Source of the DNA: Bacteroidaceae bacterium
GTDB lineage: Bacteria > Bacteroidota > Bacteroidia > Bacteroidales > Bacteroidaceae
DNA length: 61,394 nt
NCBI GenBank assembly: GCA_017470425.1
Contig: JAFUYT010000012.1
Location: forward strand, 1 to 61,394
Reading direction: 5' to 3'
How positions within the stretch are numbered: the first letter of the stretch is position 1; every line of letters begins with the position of its first letter. The notes below the pieces were generated by a model. That model had not been told where the DNA came from. It made no database searches and saw only the letters and a list, made by a program, of their open reading frames with translations. Below are positions 9,301 to 18,557 of the stretch, piece by piece. The position numbers and the translations under genes were made by a program.

Positions 9301-9951
9301 ATGCTACGATTCCGACTGATCTGTCTGATGTTCCTCGCCGCCGTCACCTTACGCGCGCAGGAGGAGATTCCCGAGGAGGACCTGATGCCCCGGGATCCTA
9401 TCGACATGCCGTCGCTCATCAACCTCCAGTTCTATCGCTACAAGAACCCCTACTACGACCCTCTCCACGGCGACACCATCTGGACCTACCTCATGCCCGA
9501 GTTGCCCGTCTATAAGCCTCTCGTCTTCAAGAGCAAGAAAGAACGGCAGCGCTACGACCGCATGGTCATCAACGTCAAGCGCGTACTGCCTCTGGCCAAG
9601 AAGGTCAACATGATGCTCTGCGAGACCTACGAGGTGCTGGAGACACTGCCCACAAAGGAAGCCAAGGATCATCACATCAAGCTCATCGAGCAGGAGATCA
9701 AGCGGCAATACACCCCGGAGATGAAGAAGCTCACCTTCACGCAGGGCAAGCTCCTCATCAAGCTTGTCGATCGCGAGTGCAATCAGTCGAGCTTCGAAAT
9801 CGTCAAGGCTTTCCTCGGCCCCGCCCGCGCCACCTTCTACCAGATCTTCGCCTGGACCTTCAAGGCAAGCCTCAAGAAGGAGTACGACGCGGAGGGCGAA
9901 GACGCGATGATCGAGCGCATTGTACGGCAGATAGAAGTAGGTCAACTTTAA
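9301..9951 (+). CDS. DUF4294 family exported protein
   Basis: A 216-residue protein with a signal peptide (LICLMFLAAVTLRAQ). The body matches DUF4294 of Bacteroidetes: YKPLVFKSKKERQRYDRM, VKRVLPLAKKVN, FTQGKLLIKLVDRECNQSS and ATFYQIFAWTFKASLKKEYD. It is probably periplasmic; the function is unknown in the family. It starts 13 nt after the previous gene and is 25 nt before mutS. Confidence 0.8.
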   Translation: MLRFRLICLMFLAAVTLRAQEEIPEEDLMPRDPIDMPSLINLQFYRYKNPYYDPLHGDTIWTYLMPELPVYKPLVFKSKKERQRYDRMVINVKRVLPLAKKVNMMLCETYEVLETLPTKEAKDHHIKLIEQEIKRQYTPEMKKLTFTQGKLLIKLVDRECNQSSFEIVKAFLGPARATFYQIFAWTFKASLKKEYDAEGEDAMIERIVRQIEVGQL

Positions 9952-9976
9952 ACCATAGACTTTCAACTAAAAAAAC

Positions 9977-12589
9977 ATGCCCGAAGTCACCCCCATGATG
10001 AAACAGTTCTTCGACCTGAAGGCGAAGCATCCCGATGCGATCCTGCTCTTCAGATGCGGAGACTTTTATGAGACCTACGCGCAGGATGCCGTAGAGGCCG
10101 CAGACATTCTCGGCATCACACTCACCAAGCGCAACAACGGCAAGGAGAACGAGAGCACGGCGATGGCGGGTTTTCCGCACCACGCGCTGGACACCTACCT
10201 GCCGAAGCTGGTGCGCGCGGGGCGCCGCGTAGCGATCTGCGACCAGCTGGAGGATCCGAAGCTGACGAAGAAGCTCGTCAAGCGCGGCATCACGGAGCTG
10301 GTAACGCCCGGTGTGGCCATGACGGACACGGTACTCAACTACCGCGAGAACAACTTCCTGGCCGCCGTGCACTTCATGAAAGAGGACCTCGTGGGCGTGA
10401 GCTTTCTGGACATCTCCACGGGCGAGTGGCTCGTGGCGGAGGGTCCTGCGGAGTACGTGGATAAGCTGATGGGCAACTTCGGCCCCAAGGAGGTGCTCTA
10501 CGAGCGTGGCCGCAAGGGGCTGTTCGAAGGGTGCTTTGGCAAGAAGTTCGTGACCTTCGAGCTCGACGATTGGGTGTTCACGCCCCAGACGGCCCACGAC
10601 AAGCTGACACGCCACTTCGAGGTGAAGAACCTGAAGGGCTTCGGCATCGACGGCCTCCGAGCAGGCGTCATCGCCGCCGGCGCCATCCTGCAATACCTGG
10701 AGCTGACGCAGCACACACAGCTCCGCCATATTACCTCCATCAGCCGCATCGAGGAGGAGCGCTACGTGCGACTGGACAAATTCACGGTGCGCAACCTGGA
10801 GCTCATCCAGTCGATGAACGAGGGCGGCCGCTCGCTGCTGGATGTCATCGACCACACCATCACGCCGATGGGCGCCCGCATGCTGCACCGCTGGCTGCTG
10901 TTCCCGCTGCGCGACACGGCACAGGTCAACCAGCGCCTGGACGTGGTCGATTACTACTTCCGGCATCCTGAATTCCGCGAATTTATCGCGGAGCAGCTGC
11001 ATCAGATTGGCGACCTGGAGCGCATCACATCGAAGATCGTCACGGGACGCGTCTCGCCGCGCGACGTCGTGCAACTGCGCGTAGCCCTGCAGGCCATCGA
11101 GCCGATCAAGAAGGTGTGCCAGGCTGCTGACGATGCCACCCTACAGCAGATCGGCCAGCAGCTCAGCCTCTGCACAGACCTCCGCGACCGCATCGCCCGC
11201 GAGATACAGCCCGACCCGCCTCTCGCCGTGCAGAAGGGTGGCGTGATCGCCTCCGGCGTCTCCGCCGAACTCGATGAGCTCCGGCAGATCGCCTACAGCG
11301 GCAAGGACTACCTCCTGCAGATTCAGCAGCGCGAGGCAGAAGCCACCGGCATCCAGAGCCTCAAGGTAGCCTACAACAACGTCTTCGGCTACTATCTTGA
11401 GGTTCGCAACACCTACAAGGACCGCGTGCCGGCGGAGTGGATCCGCAAGCAGACACTCGTCAACGCCGAACGCTATATCACACAGGAACTGAAGGAGTAC
11501 GAGGAGAAAATCCTGGGCGCCGAGGACAGAATCCTGGGCCTCGAGGGGCAGCTCTTTGCAGCGCTCGTGGGCACCGCCGCCACCTTCACACCCGAAATCC
11601 AGCGCGACGCACAGCTCGTGGCACAGCTCGACAGCCTCCTCTCCTTCGCAACTACAGCGGCCGAAAACCACTACATCCGCCCCGTTGTAGATGACTCCAC
11701 TGACATCGATATCCGCCAAGGGCGCCACCCCGTCATCGAGCGCCAGATGCCAGCCGGCGAACGCTACATCGCCAACGACGTGCACTTGGACACTGCCAGC
11801 CAGCAGATCCTCATCATCACGGGTCCCAACATGGCAGGTAAGAGCGCACTGCTGCGCCAGACAGCGCTCATCACGCTGTTAGCACAGATTGGCTCATTCG
11901 TGCCCGCCGAGAGCGCTCGCATCGGGTGGGTGGATAAGATCTTCACCCGCGTGGGAGCGAGCGATAACATCTCCGTCGGCGAGAGCACGTTCATGGTGGA
12001 GATGAGCGAGGCGGCCAACATCCTGAACAACATTTCAGAACGCTCCCTCGTCCTGTTCGATGAGCTCGGACGCGGCACCTCGACCTACGACGGCATCAGC
12101 ATCGCCTGGGCCATCGTAGAGTTCATCCACGAGAACGCCCGTGGGCGGGCTCGCACGCTCTTCGCCACGCACTACCACGAACTCAACGAGATGGAGAAGC
12201 ACTTCGCCCGCATCAAGAACTTCAATGTCAGCGTGCGCGAGGTGCGGGGGAAGGTTATCTTCGTGCGCAAGCTCGAGGCTGGCGGCTCGGAGCACTCGTT
12301 TGGCATCCACGTGGCGAAGCTCGCCGGAATGCCACGCGACATTGTACGCCGCGCCGAGGTCATCCTGAAACAACTGGAGAGCAGCGCCGACCGCGAAGGC
12401 CTCGGAACGGGAGCCAAGATCGGCGCTATGCCCGAGACGGATCACATGCAACTCTCCTTCTTCCAGCTCGACGACCCTGTGCTCAGCCAGATCCGTGACC
12501 AGATCCTCGGCCTCGACATAAACAGCCTCACCCCCATTGATGCCCTCAACAAGCTCGCCAGCATCCAACGCATCCTCACCGGTAAGTAA
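9977..12589 (+). CDS. mutS: DNA mismatch repair protein MutS
   Basis: An 870-residue protein of normal MutS length. The mismatch-reading Phe-x-Glu is seen in [13 protein letters not shown] near residue 33. The connector, lever and clamp regions follow, then the ABC-type ATPase with Walker [14 protein letters not shown], the signature region ([14 protein letters not shown]), Walker [17 protein letters not shown] and the switch histidine in LFATHYHEL. It recognises mispaired bases and recruits MutL. The gene ends exactly where the convergent deacetylase gene ends (12589/12590), leaving no room for a terminator. Confidence 0.97.
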   Translation: MPEVTPMMKQFFDLKAKHPDAILLFRCGDFYETYAQDAVEAADILGITLTKRNNGKENESTAMAGFPHHALDTYLPKLVRAGRRVAICDQLEDPKLTKKLVKRGITELVTPGVAMTDTVLNYRENNFLAAVHFMKEDLVGVSFLDISTGEWLVAEGPAEYVDKLMGNFGPKEVLYERGRKGLFEGCFGKKFVTFELDDWVFTPQTAHDKLTRHFEVKNLKGFGIDGLRAGVIAAGAILQYLELTQHTQLRHITSISRIEEERYVRLDKFTVRNLELIQSMNEGGRSLLDVIDHTITPMGARMLHRWLLFPLRDTAQVNQRLDVVDYYFRHPEFREFIAEQLHQIGDLERITSKIVTGRVSPRDVVQLRVALQAIEPIKKVCQAADDATLQQIGQQLSLCTDLRDRIAREIQPDPPLAVQKGGVIASGVSAELDELRQIAYSGKDYLLQIQQREAEATGIQSLKVAYNNVFGYYLEVRNTYKDRVPAEWIRKQTLVNAERYITQELKEYEEKILGAEDRILGLEGQLFAALVGTAATFTPEIQRDAQLVAQLDSLLSFATTAAENHYIRPVVDDSTDIDIRQGRHPVIERQMPAGERYIANDVHLDTASQQILIITGPNMAGKSALLRQTALITLLAQIGSFVPAESARIGWVDKIFTRVGASDNISVGESTFMVEMSEAANILNNISERSLVLFDELGRGTSTYDGISIAWAIVEFIHENARGRARTLFATHYHELNEMEKHFARIKNFNVSVREVRGKVIFVRKLEAGGSEHSFGIHVAKLAGMPRDIVRRAEVILKQLESSADREGLGTGAKIGAMPETDHMQLSFFQLDDPVLSQIRDQILGLDINSLTPIDALNKLASIQRILTGK

Positions 12590-13234
12590 TCAGTCAAACA
12601 CACGGAACTCGTAGCCCTCGGCAATGAGCCACTCGAGGGCGGTGGGGAGTATCTGCTCCAACTTGGCAATGCTACGGAGACTGTCGTGGAAGGTGATAAT
12701 GGAGCCAGCCCGCGCGTAGCGCTTCACGTTCGCCAGTACCTCGGCGGCATTGAGGCGGCGGCTGTAATCACGCGTGACGAGGTCCCACATGACGATGCGA
12801 TAGCCCTTCCGCCGTATGATGCGATATTGAAGGGGACGCATCCACCCATGAGGGGGACGGAAGAGGGGATGGGCGCTGTTATCATGGTGAGGAAGAAAGG
12901 TATTGATCAGCTCCTGCGCCTTCTTCGTGTTGCGCAAGTAGTTGCGGGAGAGCCAGCGAAAGCCGCCAATGTGATTGAAAGTGTGATTACCGACCTGATG
13001 CCCCTCGGCGATGATGCGGCGGAAGAGGTCAGGATGCTTGCGGACGTTGTCACCCACCACGAAGAAAGTGGCCTTGATGCCGTAGCGCGCCAGCGTGTCC
13101 AGCACGAAGGGCGTCGCCTCTGGGATGGGCCCGTCGTCGAAGGTCAGATAGACGGCCTTCACCGACGGGTCCATGCGCCAGGTGGCATGGGGGTATAGCC
13201 ACCGCAGGAAGCGGGCGGGTTGTTCGATGATCAT
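12590..13234 (-). CDS. Polysaccharide deacetylase (NodB homology domain)
   Basis: A 214-residue protein with the carbohydrate esterase 4 motifs: YLTFDDGPIPEAT (catalytic Asp and metal-binding Asp), GNHTFNH (metal His pair), FRPPHG (catalytic Arg) and ITFHDS at the end. It likely removes N-acetyl groups from a cell-wall or surface polysaccharide. No signal peptide is obvious. Its ATG overlaps the TGA of the upstream GT117 gene by one base (TGATG), so the two are translationally coupled. Confidence 0.88.
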   Translation of the reverse strand: MIIEQPARFLRWLYPHATWRMDPSVKAVYLTFDDGPIPEATPFVLDTLARYGIKATFFVVGDNVRKHPDLFRRIIAEGHQVGNHTFNHIGGFRWLSRNYLRNTKKAQELINTFLPHHDNSAHPLFRPPHGWMRPLQYRIIRRKGYRIVMWDLVTRDYSRRLNAAEVLANVKRYARAGSIITFHDSLRSIAKLEQILPTALEWLIAEGYEFRVFD

Positions 13235-16200
13235 CAGTAGTTGGTGCGACTTTGGAGTTGGTCGCTATAGTGGCGCAGTGCCACGTCGTAGGTCTGGCTC
13301 TTCTCGGGTGCAGCATCGTCGAGGATGCGCAGGGCGTCGTTGAGCTGATAGAGGTAGTAGAGGCACTCCTCCTGGCTGAGCTGCAAGCGCCGGTCGCTGA
13401 GGCTGGTGTACCACTCGCAGTACTCGGCAGCACTCCGGGCCACGGCATCGGCGATGTGTGCGGCCTCGGTTTTCTTGCCCAGCGCCAGCCACGTGCGTGC
13501 CAGCTCCAGTGAGCCGCCCTGATAGTTGTGGGGCAGTGTCGCCTCGGGGATAGCTTCCTCAGCGCGTTCAACCACCTTGAGTGCCTTATCGCGCTTGCCC
13601 TCCTTGAGAAGCTCGGTGGCGAGCTGCGAGAAGATGCGGCGGTGGGTGTAGCACATCCGGGCCACGGTCTCGTCGAGATAGATGTCGGGGTTGTCGATGC
13701 CGCCGAACTTGAAGCGGTTCATCACGTTGTCATACATCTTCTCTGTATCCACGCGGCGGCCACTCTGCTTCGTGTTGAAGGGTGTGATGCGGTTGGCAAG
13801 ACCCTCCTGGACGAAGTTATTGCCGAGGTTGCCGTAGTTCTCGCTGCCAACGGTCATCGCCACGTATAGCGGGCGTTCCCAGTTGCAGCGCGCCAGCATC
13901 TCGTACATCATCATCTCGCTCTTATACACGGCACGCTTGCCTTTCAGAGAAATATGCATCACGTCGGGGATGCTGTCACCAGCCATCATCGTGCCAGAGC
14001 GGCGGACAGCGTCCTTGTCGATGGTGATGACGACGCTGTCGGTGGGGAAGATCTGCATGTCGGGGTTGGGGTGGAGAATCCACTTCTCGATGATGGTGGA
14101 GAGTTCGTAGGGGTTCTCGCCCACGAGCTGGCGGCAGGTGATGGGGTCATCCTTATAGTGCTCGAGCACCTGCTCAAGCGTACCGGGGCTGACGCGGATG
14201 CCCTCACGCGTACCGGCCACGTAGTCGATGCGCTTCCAGGAGATGGGCACGCTGGGCGAGTCGTAGGCGGGACGCTTCATCTGGTCGATGTACCAGTCTG
14301 TCTGTAAGTAGGAGAGATTGCAGACGCGGGCATCGGTGCGCACGCCCTCGGTCTCCTGATTGTACCAGAGCGGGAAGGTGTCGTTGTCGCCGTTGGTGAA
14401 GATGATGGGGTAACCCTCGTCGGGCAGCGTCATCAAGTAGTTCTGTCCGAAGTCGCGACAGGTGTAGCGACCGCTGCGGTCGTGGTCATCCCATGTCTGG
14501 GAAACCATCTGCACGGGCACGAGCAGGCAGAGCAGCGCGGCAAGCGAGCCGATGATCAATTTCCCATCTTTCAATTTTAATTTCTCATTGATCAGGTCGG
14601 CGATAGCAGCAGCGCCTAAGCCAATCCAAATGGCGAAAGCATAGAAGGAACCTGCGTAGGCATAGTCACGCTCGCGCGGCTGCATCGGTGTCTGGTTCAG
14701 ATAGACCACGATGGCCAGGCCGGTCATGAAGAACAGGAAGAAGACCACCCAGAACTGCTGGATGCCCTTGGGCGAGCGGGTGCCGTCGGGATCCTCGACC
14801 TCCTTCCACGCTTGCCAGATGAGGCCCAGCAGGCCGAGCAGCAAGGGCAGGCAGTAGAACACGTTGCGACCCTTATTCTCCCGAAGGTCGCTGGGTAGCT
14901 TGCTCTGGTCGCCAAGGCGGGCATTGTCGAGCGCGGGCAGTCCCGAGAGCCAGTTGCCGTGCTCCAGTTCGCCGTTGCCCTGAATGTCGTTCTGCCGGCC
15001 GACGAAGTTCCACATGAAATAGCGCCAGTACATGAAGTTGACCTGATAGCTGAGGAAGAAGCGGATGTTCTCCAGCTGCGACGGCATCTTCACCATGATA
15101 GGCTCACCGCAGCGGTCGAAGGGAATCTGCGTGCCCGTGACGCCGCCCAGCCACGACTCATAGGCCTGAGCGTGGCGGTCGCTGTACATACGGGGGAAGA
15201 GCATATTCTGGGCATAGACATATTCGATGTCATAGCGCTGAATCTCATAGCGGTCGGGCTCGTCGGGCGATGCCTTTTCCTTGCGCTGATAGACGGGTGC
15301 ACCCTCCTTGGAGACGGGTACACAATAGCCGCCCTCGGTCTTCAGCTTCACCTGCGAGGTGTAGGCCTGGCCGTAGAACAGCGGACGCGAGCCGTACTGC
15401 TCACGGTTGAGGTACTGTCCAAGCGTGAAGATGTCCTCGGGGGAGTTCTGATCCATCGGTGTGTTGGCGGTGGAGCGGATCACGATGACGGCATACGAAG
15501 AGTAGCCGATCATGATCATCAGCATACACAACAGCGAAGTGTTCATCACCCGCGCCGACACCACCGGCCGCCCCTCGCGCTTCCACTCGAGCAGGCCGTA
15601 GATGACCGCCAGGATGACAAGACCGATCAGGATGCTTGTCCAGCCGTAGCCATAGAACGGGATACCGAGCATGGCCACGCTCACTAAATAAGAGATGTTC
15701 GCGCGCAACCGCGAAAATCCAGCCTGTTGCAAGCGGTCCGTCCGCTGGGAGCGTTCCGTCTGTTGCGACTGTGTCGCAACTCCTCCCCCCCTCTGCGTCT
15801 CCCAGATAGCCCACAGCACCACAGCGATGAGCAACAGGATATACACGATGAGGCCGCTATTGAAAGGCAAGTTGAGGGTATTCACGAACAACAGCTCGAA
15901 CCAGCCACCCACCTTCACGATACCCGGCACGATGCCGTAGAGCACGGCCGCCACGAGTACGAAACTGCCCAGAAGCGCCAGGATACTGCCCTTCAGCGTG
16001 GCATGAGCGGAGCGTTTGTAGTAGTAGATCAGCACCAGCGCCGGCAGGCAAAGCAGGTTCAATAGGTGTACGCCAATGCTGAGACCCGTCAGGTAGGCAA
16101 TCAGCACCAGCCAGCGGTCGCTATGAGGTTTGTCTGCATTGTCCTCCCATTTCAGCATCAGCCAGAACACCAGCGCCGTGAACAGGCTGGAGTAGGCATA

Positions 16201-16638
16201 GACCTCGCCCTCGACGGCCGAATACCAGAACGTATCGCTCCAGCAGTAGGCCAGAGCGCCTGTCATGGCAGCAGCTTCCACGGTGATAAGCTGCGCCACG
16301 TTCTGCACCCATCCACCTGGGCAGATGAGCTTGCGGGCCAGATGCGAGATACTCCAATAGAGGAACATGATGCACAAGGCACTCAGCAGGGCATTCATGA
16401 TGTTCACCATCAGCGCCACCTGCGACGGGTCGCTGGCCAGCTGCGTGAACAAATTACCCGTGAGCATGAAGAAGGGTGCCCCGGGCGGGTGACCCACTTC
16501 GAGCTTGTAAGCGGTGGTGATGAACTCGGGGCAGTCCCAGAACGAGGCTGTGGGCTCCACCGTCGAGCAGTAAGTAAAGGCCGCGATGGCGAATGCGAGC
16601 CATCCCAGCAGGTTATCAACTAAGCGGAAATGTTTCAT
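13234..16638 (-). CDS. DUF2723 / GT117 family membrane glycosyltransferase with C-terminal tail
   Basis: About 1134 residues. The start is set at 16638 (MKHFRLVDNLLGW) because the family motif TVEPTASFWDCPEFI begins at residue 26 and a promoter lies just upstream. The N-terminal half has many membrane segments and the acidic first-loop motif WDCPEF plus VGHPPGAPF, typical of the protein O-mannosyltransferase-like DUF2723 family. The C-terminal half is soluble and helical. It probably transfers sugars from a lipid carrier to exported proteins. Around 14557-14597 an AT-rich stretch bounded by TGATCAAT/ATTGATCA encodes a lysine-rich loop. Confidence 0.85.
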   Translation of the reverse strand: MKHFRLVDNLLGWLAFAIAAFTYCSTVEPTASFWDCPEFITTAYKLEVGHPPGAPFFMLTGNLFTQLASDPSQVALMVNIMNALLSALCIMFLYWSISHLARKLICPGGWVQNVAQLITVEAAAMTGALAYCWSDTFWYSAVEGEVYAYSSLFTALVFWLMLKWEDNADKPHSDRWLVLIAYLTGLSIGVHLLNLLCLPALVLIYYYKRSAHATLKGSILALLGSFVLVAAVLYGIVPGIVKVGGWFELLFVNTLNLPFNSGLIVYILLLIAVVLWAIWETQRGGGVATQSQQTERSQRTDRLQQAGFSRLRANISYLVSVAMLGIPFYGYGWTSILIGLVILAVIYGLLEWKREGRPVVSARVMNTSLLCMLMIMIGYSSYAVIVIRSTANTPMDQNSPEDIFTLGQYLNREQYGSRPLFYGQAYTSQVKLKTEGGYCVPVSKEGAPVYQRKEKASPDEPDRYEIQRYDIEYVYAQNMLFPRMYSDRHAQAYESWLGGVTGTQIPFDRCGEPIMVKMPSQLENIRFFLSYQVNFMYWRYFMWNFVGRQNDIQGNGELEHGNWLSGLPALDNARLGDQSKLPSDLRENKGRNVFYCLPLLLGLLGLIWQAWKEVEDPDGTRSPKGIQQFWVVFFLFFMTGLAIVVYLNQTPMQPRERDYAYAGSFYAFAIWIGLGAAAIADLINEKLKLKDGKLIIGSLAALLCLLVPVQMVSQTWDDHDRSGRYTCRDFGQNYLMTLPDEGYPIIFTNGDNDTFPLWYNQETEGVRTDARVCNLSYLQTDWYIDQMKRPAYDSPSVPISWKRIDYVAGTREGIRVSPGTLEQVLEHYKDDPITCRQLVGENPYELSTIIEKWILHPNPDMQIFPTDSVVITIDKDAVRRSGTMMAGDSIPDVMHISLKGKRAVYKSEMMMYEMLARCNWERPLYVAMTVGSENYGNLGNNFVQEGLANRITPFNTKQSGRRVDTEKMYDNVMNRFKFGGIDNPDIYLDETVARMCYTHRRIFSQLATELLKEGKRDKALKVVERAEEAIPEATLPHNYQGGSLELARTWLALGKKTEAAHIADAVARSAAEYCEWYTSLSDRRLQLSQEECLYYLYQLNDALRILDDAAPEKSQTYDVALRHYSDQLQSRTNY

Positions 16639-16700
16639 TGATAGTTGGTTTTGAGGTTGTTGAACGGGTGATGCAATCATCCGCTGCGCATAATGCGTGG

Positions 16701-16708
16701 CAAAATTA
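16701..16708 (-). promoter_or_regulatory. -7 element of the GT117 gene
   Basis: On the minus strand TAATTTTG matches TAnnTTTG, 63 nt before the chosen ATG at 16638. Confidence 0.55.
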
Positions 16709-16762
16709 GATAATTTAGATGGAATAGCCGCAGAAAAAACAAAGATTCTCTGCCTGCGGCCT

Positions 16763-17089
16763 TCATTTTTCAGTTTCGGAGCCTTCCGCGCCATGTGTCG
16801 GGTGTTGATGAGGCGGCACAAACAGGATGACAGGGATCATCATCGCATAGCCAATGAACAAGGGAATAGGTGCCCACCGGATGCGCTGCGCCGCAAAAGC
16901 GCCAGGTCCCGGTGCCGCCGCATAGCGCCCGCCCACCGTGTTGCGGACATCCTTCTCAGGCAGCATCAGCAAGCAGCCTGCGACGATACACGCCAGAGCA
17001 ATGCCCGTCAGCGCATAGTGCCACCGCCCGAAGACACTATGCCACCGCGTGACAGTCTGCTTCGTTGTTGTTTTTTCTTGTCTTTTCAT
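16763..17089 (-). CDS. Small two-TM membrane protein, DUF3098-like
   Basis: 108 residues with a basic N-terminus, a TM helix (YALTGIALACIVAGCLLML), a short loop with YAAAPGPGAFAAQRIRWAP and a second TM helix (IPLFIGYAMMIPVILF). Topology and spacing resemble DUF3098, another member of which lies at 40558-40863. Homology is not proven by eye. It lies downstream of a membrane-anchored winged-helix regulator and behind three 11-bp-spaced direct repeats, so it is the obvious candidate target of that regulator. Confidence 0.65.
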   Translation of the reverse strand: MKRQEKTTTKQTVTRWHSVFGRWHYALTGIALACIVAGCLLMLPEKDVRNTVGGRYAAAPGPGAFAAQRIRWAPIPLFIGYAMMIPVILFVPPHQHPTHGAEGSETEK

Positions 17090-17116
17090 AACCTTTGCTT
17101 TTTAGGAAACACGCTG

Positions 17117-17148
17117 CAAAGGTCATCAAAAAGCGTGAACGTAGCCAA
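17117..17148 (-). promoter_or_regulatory. Promoter of the small membrane protein gene
   Basis: On the minus strand TTG (17146-17148), 21 nt, then GACCTTTG (17117-17124), one mismatch from TAnnTTTG, placed 28 nt before the ATG at 17089. The TCTGAC repeats lie directly upstream of the -33 position. Confidence 0.55.
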
Positions 17149-17156
17149 GCGAAAAG

Positions 17157-17211
17157 TCTGACATCTGTCTGACATTTGTCTGACAATGCACGGTCAGCGA
17201 CATTGTCAGAC
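17157..17211 (-). promoter_or_regulatory. Candidate operator: three TCTGAC direct repeats at 11-bp spacing plus an inverted copy
   Basis: TCTGAC occurs at 17157, 17168 and 17179, exactly 11 bp apart, within longer units of the form TCTGACATYTG. An inverted copy (CATTGTCAGAC, 17201-17211) overlaps the regulator's stop codon and pairs with 17178-17188 in an 11-bp perfect hairpin. OmpR/PhoB-type winged-helix proteins bind 11-bp direct repeats upstream of the promoter, which is where these lie. Confidence 0.6.
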
Positions 17212-17910
17212 TTCTTCCCCGTTGAGTATCAGCTGATAGGAGTCACCGCGGCGGCACACAATTGTCATGCCTGTCTCCGCCCGCAACACAGGTTTCAGAC
17301 GGCGAATGAGCGTGTAGAGCGTGGCCGAGGCATCAGGCTTCTTGGGCCACAGGCGGTCGCAGATCTCCTGTTGCGACAGGCGGTGGCCGGGAGCCTGCCA
17401 GAACAGCTCCATCAGTGTCTGCTGCATCGGCGTGAAGTGCACCGCGCGACCGCCGGCATAGAAGCACTGCTGAGGCCGGTCAAATCGGAAAATTTCGCTG
17501 TTCTGCTCCTCCGCACGAGTACCGGGAACCGGCTTGAAAAACAGGCTGAGCAGCAACCACAGAACCGCCACGACAGACAAGGCGCCTGAGGCGCGTTGGT
17601 CAGACAGCGCCCACAGCCCCGCAAAGGTCAGCCCCGTGCGTGCCGTAAGCTTCAGCTGACGCTCCTCGCCCCGCATGTCCAACGTCAGGTAAGCCGTGTC
17701 GCGCACACCGTTCATGGTGATGAAGCTACGATAGACCTGAATCGTGTCCGTATCAATGCGGTCAGGTTCACAGAGTTCGATGGTGCGCGCCAGCGCCTGA
17801 TCAACCGCCTGCTGTGCCCGTCGCTCCGTGCGACAGAGACTGTCGATGCCCGTCAGCACTGCCGAGGACACCAGCAACAGGAACACTAAGATAGCCAACT
17901 GTGGTTTCAT
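17206..17910 (-). CDS. Membrane-anchored winged-helix transcriptional regulator
   Basis: About 234 residues from ATG 17910. A GTG four codons upstream is the alternative. Order: N-terminal TM (LAILVFLLLVSSAVLTG), an extracytoplasmic domain of about 75 residues, a second TM (ALSVVAVLWLLLSLFF), then a cytoplasmic C-terminal OmpR/PhoB-type winged helix (FTPMQQTLMELFWQAPGHRL, ICDRLWPKKPDA, LIRRLKPVLRAE, RRGDSYQLI). The layout implies one-component transmembrane signalling as in ToxR-like proteins, with the sensor half first. It starts 15 nt after the MGMT gene; the next gene downstream has a matching operator-like repeat. Confidence 0.75.
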   Translation of the reverse strand: MKPQLAILVFLLLVSSAVLTGIDSLCRTERRAQQAVDQALARTIELCEPDRIDTDTIQVYRSFITMNGVRDTAYLTLDMRGEERQLKLTARTGLTFAGLWALSDQRASGALSVVAVLWLLLSLFFKPVPGTRAEEQNSEIFRFDRPQQCFYAGGRAVHFTPMQQTLMELFWQAPGHRLSQQEICDRLWPKKPDASATLYTLIRRLKPVLRAETGMTIVCRRGDSYQLILNGEEV

Positions 17911-17925
17911 ACGTCCATTCACTCA

Positions 17926-18246
17926 TTATACTGTTTTTACATCACCTTCATCAATCACCCACTCATGCGCGCGCATATCCACACAGCCGTTCGCCTTGAT
18001 GCGCACGCCCTCGGACATGAGCAGCACCGCCTGCTGATGCCATCCCGGCACCGTGCGCCCCACGCTGTTGACCACGCGGTGGCAGGGCAGCTCCAGCGCC
18101 AGCGGAGCATCGTGCATCGCACGCCCCACCAGCCGCGAGTGATGCGGCCACCCGATGAGCTCCGCAATGCGCCCGTACGACAGCACCCTTCCGGCGGGAA
18201 TCTGCCGCACGACATCATAGACTTCTGCATAGAACAGCTCGTTCAT
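17926..18246 (-). CDS. MGMT-family DNA alkyltransferase, DNA-binding domain only
   Basis: The start at 18246 (MNELFYAEVYDVVRQIPAG) is preferred because a -7 promoter element covers 18277-18284, making longer starts untranscribed. The 106-residue product is the C-terminal domain of O6-methylguanine-DNA methyltransferase: GRVLSYGRIAEL, the Arg finger region, and the active-site motif LPCHRVVNS. The Cys is kept, unlike alkyltransferase-like (ATL) proteins with PWHR. Either a minimal repair methyltransferase or an ATL-type damage sensor with a Cys. Confidence 0.8.
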   Translation of the reverse strand: MNELFYAEVYDVVRQIPAGRVLSYGRIAELIGWPHHSRLVGRAMHDAPLALELPCHRVVNSVGRTVPGWHQQAVLLMSEGVRIKANGCVDMRAHEWVIDEGDVKTV

Positions 18247-18276
18247 TCGTTCCTGTGATAATCTTGAAAGCAACGG

Positions 18277-18284
18277 CAAAGATA
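18277..18284 (-). promoter_or_regulatory. -7 element of the MGMT-regulator operon
   Basis: On the minus strand TATCTTTG is an exact TAnnTTTG match, 30 nt before ATG 18246. It likely drives the MGMT and regulator genes together. Confidence 0.6.
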
Positions 18285-18444
18285 TAACCTTTTCCGTTTT
18301 CCCCTCACATTTACCGTCGTTTTTTATAATTTGTTCACTTACTTACAGGACTCAGCGGAGTGATTCTGTGTCGGAGTAGGGCAAATCGCACTGCGTATTT
18401 GCATTTTTCAGACGCTTTATGACCCCGTTACAGATTATTTTCCT

Positions 18445-18452
18445 TACCTTTG
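18445..18452 (+). promoter_or_regulatory. -7 element of glyS
   Basis: TACCTTTG, an exact match to the Bacteroidetes -7 element, about 105 nt before the glyS ATG. The leader it produces holds the AAACTTT repeat and a GCGGC-TAA-GCCGC hairpin (18538-18550). Confidence 0.6.
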
Positions 18453-18504
18453 CGCCCGAATTGCCCGCACTGCCCGCGAAGTTAGCAGAGCAGCCGACCT
18501 CATT

Positions 18505-18537
18505 AAACTTTAAACTTTAAACTTTAAACTTTAAACT
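18505..18537. repeat. Heptanucleotide tandem repeat (AAACTTT)n
   Basis: Almost five perfect copies of the 7-bp unit AAACTTT, inside the glyS leader. Copy number could change by slippage. Confidence 0.95.
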
Positions 18538-18557
18538 GCGGCTAAGCCGCGATAAGC

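Noticed and set aside
14557-14600. Insertion in the GT117 gene bounded by TGATCAAT/ATTGATCA
   Set aside because: Suggestive, but only 8-bp arms and the encoded loop is plausible for the family; too weak for a separate claim.
18505-18557. T-box or other aminoacyl-tRNA leader of glyS
   Set aside because: No T-box sequence or specifier structure; only a heptamer repeat and a small hairpin.
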